NCBI GenBank assembly: GCA_900316755.1
Contig: ONED01000003.1
Span: 1-63,863, forward strand
DNA from: an uncultured Eubacteriales bacterium
Lineage (GTDB): Bacteria; Bacillota; Clostridia; Lachnospirales; Lachnospiraceae
Length of the DNA: 63,863 bases
Reading direction: 5' to 3'
Shown here one piece after another: positions 52,204-61,541 of the stretch; the first letter of the stretch is position 1; every line of letters starts with the position of its first letter. The position numbers and the translations under genes are program-made. The notes under the pieces were generated by a model. It did not search any database. It saw only the letters and a program-made list of their open reading frames with translations, and was not told the DNA's origin.

Positions 52204-54621
52204 TTATTTTCTGGAAAGCTTTGCCTCGTAAGCCTTGTTGGCTTTGGAGTTTGCAAAGAATCCTGCTATAATCTGTTTCATTCCCCGGAAGAAATGTCCG
52301 TTGACCGCCGTAACCATTCCATGCACCATGTCCATGCTTACCATTCCGTTCGTCATCTTGGCGATTCCGCGGAACGGCATGTTATAGATAAACAGAATAT
52401 TAAGGTCCGGTTTCCCTTTTGCCTCACTCTTTTTCTTCATATTGGTCAAAATTCGGTACAAAAACCGTGCCACAGGGCTCTTTGCGTAATACATCTGACA
52501 GATGGCGTCATTGATGCCAAGTTCTCCCGCCCACTGTCCATGAGGAATCGGGCGTCCCAGAAGTTTTTCAAACTCTGTATCGGATACCTGCTGCACCAGC
52601 CCGGAATAGTAAGACTGCATTTCTTCTTTCACATATGGAATTTCTGCATTTGTCCCTTCTACCGCAAGTTCGCTGCGCAGCCGGATGTCTGCCACACTGG
52701 CGCCGATTTGAATCTGCCATGCGCCGCCTTCTATCTCCCACCGGTTTGTCTTCACATTCCAGTAGCGGAAGGTTTTATCGTCAAAGGCAATCCGGACATC
52801 CTTTTTCTCTCCGGCTTTTAAGAATACCTTTCGGAATCCTTTCAGTTCTTTCTCCGGACGGAACACCTTACCATCCTTCATACCCACATAGAGCTGCACG
52901 ACCTCCGCTCCATCCATAGTGCCGGTGTTTTCCAGCGTAAAAGTAACGCCGTCTTTGTCCACTTGAAGGTCAGAATAAGCAAATGTGGTATAAGAAAGTC
53001 CATATCCGAACGGATATAATACTCTTACCTTACTGGTGTCATAGTACCGGTATCCCACAAAAATGCTCTCCCGATACTCCGCATTTCTCTGCGGACTTGG
53101 GAAATAGCGGAATGCCGGTGTGTCCTCATACTTAACCGGATAGGTTTCGTTAAGACGACCTGAGGGGTTTACTTTCCCGGTTAAGATGTCTAACATGGCA
53201 CCTGCACCCGCCTGCCCATACAAATATCCATGGAGAAGTGCCTTGAAGCAGTGATGCCACGGCATCTCCACAGCTGCGCCTGCGCTCAGAATCCCCACTA
53301 CATTGGCGTTTACCTGTACAATTGCCTCCAAAAGTTCTATCTGATTTTGCGGAATCCGCATATGGGTACGGTCCATTCCCTCAGATTCACTGAGTTCATC
53401 CAAACCAAAGCAGTAGAGAACCACATCTGCCATCGCAGCAAGATCCAATGCCTCTTTTTTCAGCACCGCATCCTCCTCGCCGCTCCGTTTGTAACCACGG
53501 TTGATTCCTACGACCTGAAGGTCGTAGCCATTCACGACTTCTTCGATGGTTTCTAACGAAGTAGGATTCACCATAGATGAACCGGCGCCCTGATACCTGG
53601 GCTCTACTGCAAAATCCCCAATCAGTGCCACCTTCGTACCCGGAGCAAGCGGCAGAATATTATCTTTGTTTTTCAGGAGTACTGCGCTTTCCTCTGCTGC
53701 CCGTCTGGCAAGCTTATGATGAGCCTCTTTGTCAAAGGCAGGTTTCTTTTCTGTTTTTGACAGAGTCAGAACCGCATCCAGCAGATCATCTACACAAGCA
53801 TCCAGTTCTTCCATCGAAAGCGTTTTGTTTTCAATCGCCTTCAGAATCTCTCTTGCCGAATCCAGACCCGGAGACGGCATTTCCAGATTAGAGCCTGCCG
53901 CTACGCCCTTTACGTGGTCATCCGATGCGCCCCAGTCCGTAATGACAATCCCGTCAAATCCCCATTCTTTCCGGAGAATCTCTTGAAGCAGGTGTTTGTC
54001 TTCATTGGCATACACTCCGTTGATTTCATTGTAACTGCTCATGATGGACTTTGCTCCGCCCTCTTTCACAGCAATTTCAAAACCGGTCAGATAAATTTCC
54101 CGAAGGGTTCTTTCATCCAGCACGGAGTTCATCGCCATTCGGCGAAGCTCCTGACTGTTCACCGCAAAATGCTTCGGGCAGGCATAAACGCCCTGACTCT
54201 GAATTCCCCGGATATAAGAGGCTGCCATTTTCCCTGCAAGATAAGGATCTTCTGAAAAGTATTCAAAATTTCGCCCGCAGAGAGGACTTCTCTTGATATT
54301 GAGTCCCGGACCTAAAAGCACATTAACTTCCTGCGCCGCAGCTTCTTCGCCAAGGGCCTTCCCGATTTCTTCTCCCAGCTCTTCATCCCAACTGTTGGCA
54401 ATGGTTGCCGCAGTCGGGAAACAGGTCGCGGGGAGGGATGCGTTGAGACCCAAATGGTCTCCCGCACCTGCCTGTTTGCGAATCCCGTGAGGACCATCAG
54501 AGCAGAAAATGGAAGGAATCCCAAGATGTGGAAACTCTCTCGTCTGCCACACATTTTTTCCGCTTAAGAATGCTGCTTTTTCTTCCAGTGTCATTTGTTC
54601 AAGCAATTCCTGATGTTTCAC
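52204..54621 (-). CDS. GH3 beta-glycosidase, cytoplasmic
   Basis: This 805-aa glycoside hydrolase family 3 enzyme has domains in the usual order: TIM barrel, alpha/beta sandwich with GAGSSMVNPTSLETI, then fibronectin-III-like. The catalytic nucleophile is D229 in GIVITDWGASD, and KHFAVNSQE (150-158) binds substrate. There is no signal peptide, so it probably cleaves imported glycosides. About 100 extra C-terminal residues follow the Fn3-like domain. The start is GTG 54621, overlapping the stop of the upstream GH3 gene by one nt (TAGTG). Whether it is a glucosidase or xylosidase cannot be read by eye. Confidence 0.9.
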   Translation of the reverse strand: MKHQELLEQMTLEEKAAFLSGKNVWQTREFPHLGIPSIFCSDGPHGIRKQAGAGDHLGLNASLPATCFPTAATIANSWDEELGEEIGKALGEEAAAQEVNVLLGPGLNIKRSPLCGRNFEYFSEDPYLAGKMAASYIRGIQSQGVYACPKHFAVNSQELRRMAMNSVLDERTLREIYLTGFEIAVKEGGAKSIMSSYNEINGVYANEDKHLLQEILRKEWGFDGIVITDWGASDDHVKGVAAGSNLEMPSPGLDSAREILKAIENKTLSMEELDACVDDLLDAVLTLSKTEKKPAFDKEAHHKLARRAAEESAVLLKNKDNILPLAPGTKVALIGDFAVEPRYQGAGSSMVNPTSLETIEEVVNGYDLQVVGINRGYKRSGEEDAVLKKEALDLAAMADVVLYCFGLDELSESEGMDRTHMRIPQNQIELLEAIVQVNANVVGILSAGAAVEMPWHHCFKALLHGYLYGQAGAGAMLDILTGKVNPSGRLNETYPVKYEDTPAFRYFPSPQRNAEYRESIFVGYRYYDTSKVRVLYPFGYGLSYTTFAYSDLQVDKDGVTFTLENTGTMDGAEVVQLYVGMKDGKVFRPEKELKGFRKVFLKAGEKKDVRIAFDDKTFRYWNVKTNRWEIEGGAWQIQIGASVADIRLRSELAVEGTNAEIPYVKEEMQSYYSGLVQQVSDTEFEKLLGRPIPHGQWAGELGINDAICQMYYAKSPVARFLYRILTNMKKKSEAKGKPDLNILFIYNMPFRGIAKMTNGMVSMDMVHGMVTAVNGHFFRGMKQIIAGFFANSKANKAYEAKLSRK

Positions 54622-57506
54622 TATTTTGTCACCTTACTTCTCTTTCTTAATTTCTGAATAGCAACCAATTCAAGCAGAATGATTCCTGCTGCCAAGATGA
54701 CGTCGATTACGATTGCTGCAATCTGCCATGTCATCAGACCGGTCTGTAAGTTTTCTGCATCATATGCACGGCTGTTTACAACTGTGTACATAATATTCTT
54801 ACAAGCCTGACGCATTGCCTTTACAGAGGTTGCACTCTTTGTATCGGTTACATGGTTGGTTTCTGTGTCGTATGCAACTAACATACAGTCGTTTCCGTTC
54901 CGAATCATACGGTCTGCATCCTGATATCCATATACTCCGTAGTAGTCGGTCAGTGCGAATCCATCGAATCCCCATTCGTCACGGAGAATGCCGTTTAATA
55001 CTTCCGGACATGCCTGAGCCGGAGTGGTTCCGTAGAAGTTAAATGCAGTCATAACTGCTTTTGCTCCGCCGGTCTTTACACACATTTCAAACGGTTTCAG
55101 ATAAATTTCACGTGCAGACTGCTCGTTAAACCATGTGCAAAGCTGGTTGCAACGGTTGGTTTCCTGATCATTTAATGCAAAGTGTTTGATGTATGCGTAT
55201 ACGCCCTCTTTCTCTGCACCGATGACTGCATTGGCTGCAATCGCACCGGAAAGGAATGGGTCTTCTGAATAGTACTCAAAGTTACGTCCTGCAAATGCGC
55301 TTCTGTGCATGTTCATAGCCGGTGCATACCATCCGGATACGCCCATTTCATCTGCCATCTTACCGATGCTCTGCCCAAACGCTTCTGCAATCTCTACGTT
55401 CCATGTATTTGCAATCATCACGCCTGCCGGGAATCCGATAGAGCCGGTTCCGGTAAAGTTGTTGTTGATAGAAGCCGGTCCGTCACAGTCAATGGTCTGT
55501 ACCTTTCCAACGCTTCCCGCTGCTGCTGTCTGATATCCGCCGATTGCAATCATCATATCCATATCAGAGATGGTGAGCTGGTCGAGAAGCTTCTCCCATG
55601 CCTCATCATCATAATCCTTGCCCCGTAAGTCAACGAGTTCCATACCATTCTTTGCACCGGTTGTCGGCATCTCATCTGAAGAATCGTTGTAATCCTCCGG
55701 ATTATAGTTACTGTTGTTCATGAAGGTTTCCTTGTCTTCGTCAGACATGGTAAAGTTCGTCGGTGCTTTCGTTGCTTCCTCATAGTTTGCAAATCCGTTT
55801 GCACGTGACAGATAAGTGATTTCACCGTTTGCAAAATCTAATTTGTTTGTAGCTGCCTCTGCATCGGTAGAACGTCCATCGCCCTCACCATATGTAATCG
55901 TTTCTGCTACGGCATGTGTCTTTGTATCTACTACCGTGTGTGAGTCTGTACGGAGAGAAATTTCATAATTTCCTGCTTCCAGTACATATGCCTTTGCATC
56001 TTTATAGTCATAAGATGCCATATCTTCTTCCGTAAAGGAAATAGTCAGCGTTTCGCTCTCGCCCGGTTTTAACTCTTTGGTCTTTGCGAATCCTGCTAAG
56101 TTTACAGAAGATTTTTCAATTCCGCCATTTGTGTACGGTGGATTGTAATAAATTTCTGCAACATCTTTTCCAGCTGTATCACCGGTATTTGTTACAGTTA
56201 CGTCTACGGAAATCGTTCCGTTATTGACCTTTAATTCACCCATCTTTTGTTCAAAGGTGGTGTAGCTTAAACCGTATCCGAATGGATACTGAACTGTCTC
56301 ATCGTAGTTAATCAGCCCTTCCTGTGCGGCTGTTTCATAGAAACGGTATCCTACATAAATACCATCTGTGTAGTTTACGAAAGTCGGATTTACACCATCT
56401 ACAGCGAACTCATCCATGTTGTCATAAGTATAGCTTCCGAAATTATTATAAGTAGGTGTCTTAGTCAAATCTCTGACAAAGGTATCACTCGTCTTTGCAG
56501 ACGGATTGATTGCTCCGCTTAAGATTTTTCCTAAGGAATTAAATCCGGACTGACCTGTTCCCGGGCACCATACCACACTCTTAATCTGGCTGTATTTTTC
56601 TACAAAGCCAAGTTCCATGGTGTTTGCTGCGTTGATAATTACCACTACATTGTCATAGTCTGCTGTCACGCGGTCCAGCATTGCAATCTCTCTGTTAGAG
56701 AGTTCCAGATAGTGCTTAGAAGCATCCAAATCATCTTTCTGGTCGCTGTAGCGAAGTCCGGAAGAACCGAATGTGCCACCATCTTTGAAGGTATCCTCTA
56801 CTGCCGGGTCAAGGCTTGTCGGAAGGTCTGCACCTTCTCCACCGGAACGGGCAATTACAACTACTGCGGTATCAGAGTATGCCTTTGCAGATTCAAATAC
56901 ACCTGCTTTTTCATAGTCGTCCATGGATGGCTCCGGAATCGTCCAGTCCTGTCCCCACATTCCGACTGTCGGTCTGGTTGCGCGGAATTCTTTATAAAAG
57001 TCCACCAGATCCTGATTTACTTTAAATCCTGCATTTTCCAATCCTTCTAATAATGAAACGGTTGGGTATGCGTCAGAAAGACTTCCGGAACCTGTGCCGC
57101 CGTATACCGGATTGGTTGAGGACCACCCGAATACATTCAGCTTGGTTCCCTCTGCAAGCGGAAGTGTACTTGCTTCATTTTTCAAAAGTACGATTCCCTC
57201 TCCTGCAATGTCTTCACAAAGCTCGGTTGCGGCTTTGGAGGTCTCCTCTGTGATTGTTCCGTTTCCGGTTGCCAGTGAAATCATGCTGGACATCGGTCCA
57301 AAGCAAATCATGTTCACGATGACTACCAATGCCAAAAGCATGGCAATCCAGCTCTGGGAGCGAACAAATTTCTTCTTTGCTGTCGGCAGTTTCATAACTG
57401 CGATTGTAACAGCAACTACTACTACAAAAATTACTGCGAGTGCAATCAAATACGATTTGCACGAGTTGAGGACGTTAATCACGTCATCGATGTTAATAGC
57501 TAACAT
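54621..57506 (-). CDS. Membrane-anchored GH3 glycosidase with reversed domain order
   Basis: This 961-aa protein has two N-terminal membrane helices (about 18-38, 53-80), and one near the C terminus (about 926-950). Between them the GH3 domains are in reverse order. The alpha/beta sandwich comes first (GIVLLKNEASTLPLAEGTKLNVFGW, about 105-360), then the Fn3-like domain (about 430-545), then the TIM barrel (about 650-890) with AGRNFEYYSEDPF, KHFALND and the nucleophile D854 in GFALTDYYG. Such domain-swapped GH3 enzymes are known from Butyrivibrio and Ruminococcus. The catalytic part faces outside. It is co-translated with the cytosolic GH3. Confidence 0.9.
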   Translation of the reverse strand: MLAINIDDVINVLNSCKSYLIALAVIFVVVVAVTIAVMKLPTAKKKFVRSQSWIAMLLALVVIVNMICFGPMSSMISLATGNGTITEETSKAATELCEDIAGEGIVLLKNEASTLPLAEGTKLNVFGWSSTNPVYGGTGSGSLSDAYPTVSLLEGLENAGFKVNQDLVDFYKEFRATRPTVGMWGQDWTIPEPSMDDYEKAGVFESAKAYSDTAVVVIARSGGEGADLPTSLDPAVEDTFKDGGTFGSSGLRYSDQKDDLDASKHYLELSNREIAMLDRVTADYDNVVVIINAANTMELGFVEKYSQIKSVVWCPGTGQSGFNSLGKILSGAINPSAKTSDTFVRDLTKTPTYNNFGSYTYDNMDEFAVDGVNPTFVNYTDGIYVGYRFYETAAQEGLINYDETVQYPFGYGLSYTTFEQKMGELKVNNGTISVDVTVTNTGDTAGKDVAEIYYNPPYTNGGIEKSSVNLAGFAKTKELKPGESETLTISFTEEDMASYDYKDAKAYVLEAGNYEISLRTDSHTVVDTKTHAVAETITYGEGDGRSTDAEAATNKLDFANGEITYLSRANGFANYEEATKAPTNFTMSDEDKETFMNNSNYNPEDYNDSSDEMPTTGAKNGMELVDLRGKDYDDEAWEKLLDQLTISDMDMMIAIGGYQTAAAGSVGKVQTIDCDGPASINNNFTGTGSIGFPAGVMIANTWNVEIAEAFGQSIGKMADEMGVSGWYAPAMNMHRSAFAGRNFEYYSEDPFLSGAIAANAVIGAEKEGVYAYIKHFALNDQETNRCNQLCTWFNEQSAREIYLKPFEMCVKTGGAKAVMTAFNFYGTTPAQACPEVLNGILRDEWGFDGFALTDYYGVYGYQDADRMIRNGNDCMLVAYDTETNHVTDTKSATSVKAMRQACKNIMYTVVNSRAYDAENLQTGLMTWQIAAIVIDVILAAGIILLELVAIQKLRKRSKVTK

Positions 57507-57536
57507 TTTCTTTTCCTCCTTGGATTTTTTATTGTA

Positions 57537-57608
57537 ATTGTATCTTATCAGAATTTTCCTCTTTTTACGAAAATTTGCACAAACTGCATTTTTTCTGCAC
57601 GAATTGCA
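57537..57608 (-). promoter_or_regulatory. GH3 operon promoter region with four TGCA sites
   Basis: On the minus strand TACAAT (57537-57542) is a likely -10 box with no good -35. Upstream, TGCA occurs four times (57576, 57585, 57596, 57605; steps 9, 11, 9) in repeats of the type TGCAxTTT/TGCAAATT. A paired direct-repeat array upstream of a weak -35 is what LytTR-type activators use, and such a regulator is encoded next door. This link is inferred. Confidence 0.4.
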
Positions 57609-57682
57609 AGCACATTAGACATTGTATCCGAAATAGAAATCTTGTTTTTATGCACTTTTTACAACTTTTCTGATAATAAAAA

Positions 57683-57714
57683 GATACCCTCTTCCTTGTA
57701 GTAAAAAGGGTATC
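57683..57714 (-). terminator. Intrinsic terminator of the LytTR/GHKL operon
   Basis: On the minus strand an 8-bp stem (GATACCCT with AGGGTATC) is followed by T5, just past the kinase stop at 57722. Confidence 0.85.
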
Positions 57715-57721
57715 CTCTCAC

Positions 57722-59047
57722 CTATTCTTTCATCGGTATCAATATTTTTAAAACAAACCAGTTGTCATCAGTATCTACATCCACTTCCCCGCCGTACTTT
57801 CTCACAGTATAGCGAATACTTTTCAAGCCATATCCATGGAAACTTTCGTTGTCCTTCGTGGTAACCGGAAGCCCCGTTTGAAATTCCAAACTGTCCTCAC
57901 AATAATTCTCAAACCGTATAATCAAAAAATTCTTCTGAGAAAATGCAGATACATGTATCAGTCTCTTTTCCTTTTCCGGAATTTTTTTCTCACACTCAAT
58001 CGCATTGTCCAATGCATTTCCAAACACAGAGCAGATGTCCATCACATCCATAAAATCAAACAGCGTTCCGTCTACCACACAGGTCATGGAGATGTCATTC
58101 CTCATACAATATAGCTTCTTCGAAGTAAGCACGGTATCCAGCACATGGTTGCCTGTTTTATTCTGCGCTTCATAATTGGAGATCTCTTCCTCCATCTTGT
58201 CCAGATACGCATTCCGCTTCTGCGAATTTTCTTCTGCACGCAGCGCAATAATATGATGCTTCAAATCATGGTATTTATAATTGATAATGTCCATGGCCTC
58301 CTGGGACTGCTTGTACTGCACATACTGATTGTGCAGAATGTTCTGCACTCCCTCCAGTTCCCGGCGCACACGCAAATCCATTCTCTGCACATGATACGCA
58401 TAGAGAATTGCCACGCCTCCCAAGTCAATCAGCGTCCGCGCATTGAATACCTCTGTCATATAACGGCTGCCAAAGGGAGTGTTCCACGGAACAAATCCCA
58501 CATTGCTGATAAGGAACACCGCCATTCCAATAATCACGTAAGAAAACAGCTCCTTATCCGTCACTTGAAGTGCTTCTTCGGGTGTTGCATATTTGTGAAA
58601 CATCCACCAAATCAACACGTAAACCGTTGCGTAAATGACAACCAGCCAGAAAACCCGGAGCCACTCGGCTGTCCATCCCACGGAAAAATAGAAAAAGCAG
58701 TCAATCTGCCACTCCAGAGAAGCTGCGAATTCGGCAACCACAAACGCCCTCATACAATAATATCCTGCATCCTTTGCATTGGACTCACAGCAAAAATAAA
58801 TAAAACCATACATCATTCCAACGGCTGTTGCCATGCAAAGCATCCACCACACACCTTCCAGGCTCTCCGTCACTTCCAGAAAAGCTGCCTGAATGATTAA
58901 TGCTGCGAATGAAATCCCTGCAAGCTTCCAACCGGAAATCTTTCGCTTTATCTCAAAAATACACAAAAGGCATGCAAGCCACTCCGCAATCGCGGTAAAT
59001 GTCCTGGGAATATCCGGCAGCACGAGCTGCATCTCTGCCGCACTCAT
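57722..59047 (-). CDS. GHKL sensor histidine kinase (AgrC/LytS-like)
   Basis: This 441-aa membrane kinase has about six N-terminal helices (1-220) forming the sensor. A coiled region follows, then the phospho-acceptor H260 in YKYHDLKHHIIALR. The C-terminal GHKL ATPase has SVFGNALDNAIEC (N box) and SFHGYGLKSIRYTVRKYGG (G box). This is the class that pairs with LytTR regulators and often senses peptides. No agrB/agrD-like genes are adjacent. It overlaps the response regulator by 4 nt (ATGA) and lies upstream of the GH3 genes. Confidence 0.92.
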   Translation of the reverse strand: MSAAEMQLVLPDIPRTFTAIAEWLACLLCIFEIKRKISGWKLAGISFAALIIQAAFLEVTESLEGVWWMLCMATAVGMMYGFIYFCCESNAKDAGYYCMRAFVVAEFAASLEWQIDCFFYFSVGWTAEWLRVFWLVVIYATVYVLIWWMFHKYATPEEALQVTDKELFSYVIIGMAVFLISNVGFVPWNTPFGSRYMTEVFNARTLIDLGGVAILYAYHVQRMDLRVRRELEGVQNILHNQYVQYKQSQEAMDIINYKYHDLKHHIIALRAEENSQKRNAYLDKMEEEISNYEAQNKTGNHVLDTVLTSKKLYCMRNDISMTCVVDGTLFDFMDVMDICSVFGNALDNAIECEKKIPEKEKRLIHVSAFSQKNFLIIRFENYCEDSLEFQTGLPVTTKDNESFHGYGLKSIRYTVRKYGGEVDVDTDDNWFVLKILIPMKE

Positions 59048-59751
59048 TTCGAATCCCCCCAGTACTGTGTCAATTCCTGCATAAAATCATTCATGCGGGG
59101 TCTGCTTATCTGAAGCGCCTCGCCTCTTACGATGGCACATTTGTCCCGAATTCCTTCTACATGTTCCAGATTGATTAAATAGCACTTATTTCCTCTGGAA
59201 AAACTTGCATCCGTAAGCTCCTCCGCTATAGACTTCATCGTGCCTGCCGCCATATGATTCCCCGTGGTGCTGTGGAAAATCAGATTGTGTCCTACACTCT
59301 CAATATAATAAATATCCGATACATTCAGGCGAATCATTCCTCCCTTTACCGGAATGGTAATACTTCGGCTTCCACGCTTTCGAATCCTTGCAATCGCCCG
59401 GCCAAGCTTCTGGCTGAATGCAAAATAAGACACCGGTTTTAAAATATAATCCAGTGCATTCACCTCATATCCCCGAATGGCATACTGTGTCATGTTTGTG
59501 ATAAACATAATCACAACCTCAGAATCCTGCTTCCGTATCTCCTCTGCCGCCGACATGCCATCCATAAATTTCATCTGAATATCCATAAGGATAATATCAA
59601 ACTGCGCCCGGTATTTTGCTGTGATGCCATCTCCGTCCCGATACACCGTAACCTCAAACTCTTCCCCGCACTCTTTTTGATATTTCTCCAGATATCCGTT
59701 CAGTTCGTTTACATAATACTCTTCGTCCTCTACAATCGCGATTCGTATCAT
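59044..59751 (-). CDS. LytTR-family response regulator
   Basis: This 235-aa regulator has a receiver domain with acidic residues in AIVEDEEYYV, phospho-acceptor D57 in IILMDIQMKFMDG and a lysine in DYILKPVSYF. A C-terminal LytTR DNA-binding domain (about 130-235) starts SITIPVKGGMIRLNVSDIYYIES and has RGNKCYLINLEHVEGI. Such regulators bind pairs of short direct repeats. The gene is the first of a two-gene operon with the GHKL kinase. The GH3 operon just downstream is a candidate target. Confidence 0.92.
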   Translation of the reverse strand: MIRIAIVEDEEYYVNELNGYLEKYQKECGEEFEVTVYRDGDGITAKYRAQFDIILMDIQMKFMDGMSAAEEIRKQDSEVVIMFITNMTQYAIRGYEVNALDYILKPVSYFAFSQKLGRAIARIRKRGSRSITIPVKGGMIRLNVSDIYYIESVGHNLIFHSTTGNHMAAGTMKSIAEELTDASFSRGNKCYLINLEHVEGIRDKCAIVRGEALQISRPRMNDFMQELTQYWGDSK

Positions 59752-59817
59752 CTTGTCCCCTCCCGCTTCCTCTTTTGTATATTATATCGTTTCTCAGCGC
59801 ACGTGTAAAGAAAAAAA

Positions 59818-59856
59818 GCAGGTTCCTGCTCCTCTGTGTTCGGAAACAAGACCTGC
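59818..59856 (-). terminator. Intrinsic terminator after the PspC gene
   Basis: On the minus strand GCAGGT pairs with ACCTGC around a 27-nt loop and is followed by T7, about 30 nt past the pspC-like stop. Confidence 0.65.
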
Positions 59857-59885
59857 CTGTTTTCTTTATGCTGATTTTTTCTGTC

Positions 59886-60068
59886 CTACTTTGGAATGAT
59901 AATCGCCGCAACAATATACGCCAGAATTCCTGAGCCACCAAGGGCACTAAACAGCACCCATGCAAGGCGAATCAGCGTAGGGTCTAAGTTAAAATACTCT
60001 GCAATCCCTCCGCAGACGCCTGCCAGCATGCAATTCGTAGATGAACGATACAATCTTTTGTCTCCCAT
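59886..60068 (-). CDS. PspC-domain membrane protein
   Basis: This 60-aa protein is a minimal PspC domain. It starts KRLYRSSTNCMLAGVCGGIAEYFNLDPTLIRLAW and ends with a membrane helix (FSALGGSGILAYIVAAIIIP). PspC domains are linked to envelope stress responses. It is the last gene of the padR-HAAS-DUF4097 operon, 36 nt after the DUF4097 gene, with its own ribosome site (GGAGGTAG). Confidence 0.9.
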   Translation of the reverse strand: MGDKRLYRSSTNCMLAGVCGGIAEYFNLDPTLIRLAWVLFSALGGSGILAYIVAAIIIPK

Positions 60069-60104
60069 AACTACTACCTCCTTTATTTATCTATCTATAA
60101 AATC

Positions 60105-60857
60105 TTATTTTTCAAATGTAATCCGGATTTCTCCCACTCCGCATTCCAACTCTAACTTTCGCTGTGCTCCCGGGTTTTGCACATTCTGCTTCCCTCCAAG
60201 TCCTCCGAAAGTACGCTCCCCAATCTGAATTTCCCCGATACCGCACTCTGCCTCATAGTGGTAATCGCTCTCTTCTCCGACCAGTTCTACCGAAAGCTCT
60301 CCGGCTCCGGTCTCTGCCTTCAAAAGCGATGTGTCCAGATTCTTTATATCTGCTTCTCCCGCTCCGACTTCTATCTCAACCTGCCCAGCAGCCAAACCTT
60401 CTAACTTAGCCTCGCCGGCTCCGATTGAAAAATCTGCTTCCTCAAATTTTTTGCCCTTCGGAAGCACCAGGGTAATCTTTCCGTCATCTGCATACATACC
60501 CAGCTTCCTGCCTCCTTCTATATGCAGGGTATCTTCCTCCACATAGCATTGAAACGCCGAAACATCCTCTTGCCCAACCTGAATCTGCTCTATATCATCA
60601 TAATAAACCCAAAGCGTCCCAGCGTCCAGTTCAATGTCCAATTTCCTGCACTCTTCCTTTATTTCCCGGAGTTCGTCACTGTTTCCTTTGAAAAACATTT
60701 CAATATCGTCTTCGCCAAAACTAAATCTTCCCTCCTTCACCATATCCGACAAGGTATGAAAATTCATTCCCAAAGCAACGGCTGCGCTGAGACAAATCAC
60801 CCCGATTCCCACCATGACTGCCGCGAGAATCAATGCGATTTTCGTAAATTTTTTCAT
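60105..60857 (-). CDS. DUF4097-type beta-repeat envelope protein
   Basis: This 250-aa protein has an N-terminal membrane helix (about 8-30; ALILAAVMVGIGVICLSAAVAL) and an extracytoplasmic beta-solenoid-like domain. Short repeats resemble IEVGAGEADI, LETGAGELSVEL and LECGVGEIRITF, as in DUF4097/LiaF-like toast-rack domains. It overlaps the upstream HAAS gene by 4 nt. The role in the family is poorly known, with a link to envelope stress sensing. Confidence 0.82.
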   Translation of the reverse strand: MKKFTKIALILAAVMVGIGVICLSAAVALGMNFHTLSDMVKEGRFSFGEDDIEMFFKGNSDELREIKEECRKLDIELDAGTLWVYYDDIEQIQVGQEDVSAFQCYVEEDTLHIEGGRKLGMYADDGKITLVLPKGKKFEEADFSIGAGEAKLEGLAAGQVEIEVGAGEADIKNLDTSLLKAETGAGELSVELVGEESDYHYEAECGIGEIQIGERTFGGLGGKQNVQNPGAQRKLELECGVGEIRITFEK

Positions 60858-61540
60858 GCATTCTCCCTCCTTTTATTCCTGTGAAACAGTTTCTGACACC
60901 AGTCCACAAAGCCACGAAACAATGCCGGAAGCCATTTTCCTACGCTCCACACAATCAATATCACAAGCAGGATTCCCACCGCCAGAAGCAGCGCTCCCAT
61001 GCCCATCCAAACCAGTCCTTCCAGGGGACTAAACACCACCCGGAATATGCCATACACAAGACACGCAATGCCCGCAACCGGAAATACAATGCCACACGCG
61101 ATAACCGCAACCAGAATCCCAAACAAACCGCCGATGAGTCCAACCAGTCCTCCCAGCAATCCTCCGCCGACTCCGATTAGCAACGGAGAAGCAAAGACAA
61201 GCAGGACAATCAGAAGCACAAGCGGAATTTTCCGCTTCTTATTGGGCTCTTGATAGCCCGTTTCCCTCCGGCTCGGAGCATAAGGATTCTCTTCGTTTCG
61301 CCCGTCAGAATATCCGTGTTCTGTATATTCCGCCTGTTCATTTCCCGATGCATTCAGATCTGCCTTGATAATCGCCGCCACCTTTCCGGGGCTTCCCAGC
61401 TCCCGAATCACCTGTGCCTCATTCTCTGCTCCCGCTTCGTCAAAATAATCATTATAATATGCAATGGCATCCAGCCTGTCACTCTCCGGAATATCCCAGA
61501 GCAACCGCTCTAACTGCCCCATAAATTCTACTCGGTTCAT
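60854..61540 (-). CDS. HAAS/DUF1700-domain membrane protein
   Basis: This 228-aa protein begins with a HAAS domain (MNRVEFMGQLERLLWDIPESDRLDAIAYYNDYFDEAG), a helical module typically encoded next to PadR regulators and shown in related systems to bind them. About four membrane helices rich in Gly follow (LIGVGGGLLGGLVGLIGGLFGILVAVI). I chose ATG 61540, preceded by GGGAGGA; this start lies just past the padR stop, so the two are coupled. The longer frame to 61624 lies inside padR. Confidence 0.88.
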   Translation of the reverse strand: MNRVEFMGQLERLLWDIPESDRLDAIAYYNDYFDEAGAENEAQVIRELGSPGKVAAIIKADLNASGNEQAEYTEHGYSDGRNEENPYAPSRRETGYQEPNKKRKIPLVLLIVLLVFASPLLIGVGGGLLGGLVGLIGGLFGILVAVIACGIVFPVAGIACLVYGIFRVVFSPLEGLVWMGMGALLLAVGILLVILIVWSVGKWLPALFRGFVDWCQKLFHRNKRRENA

Positions 61541-61541
61541 C

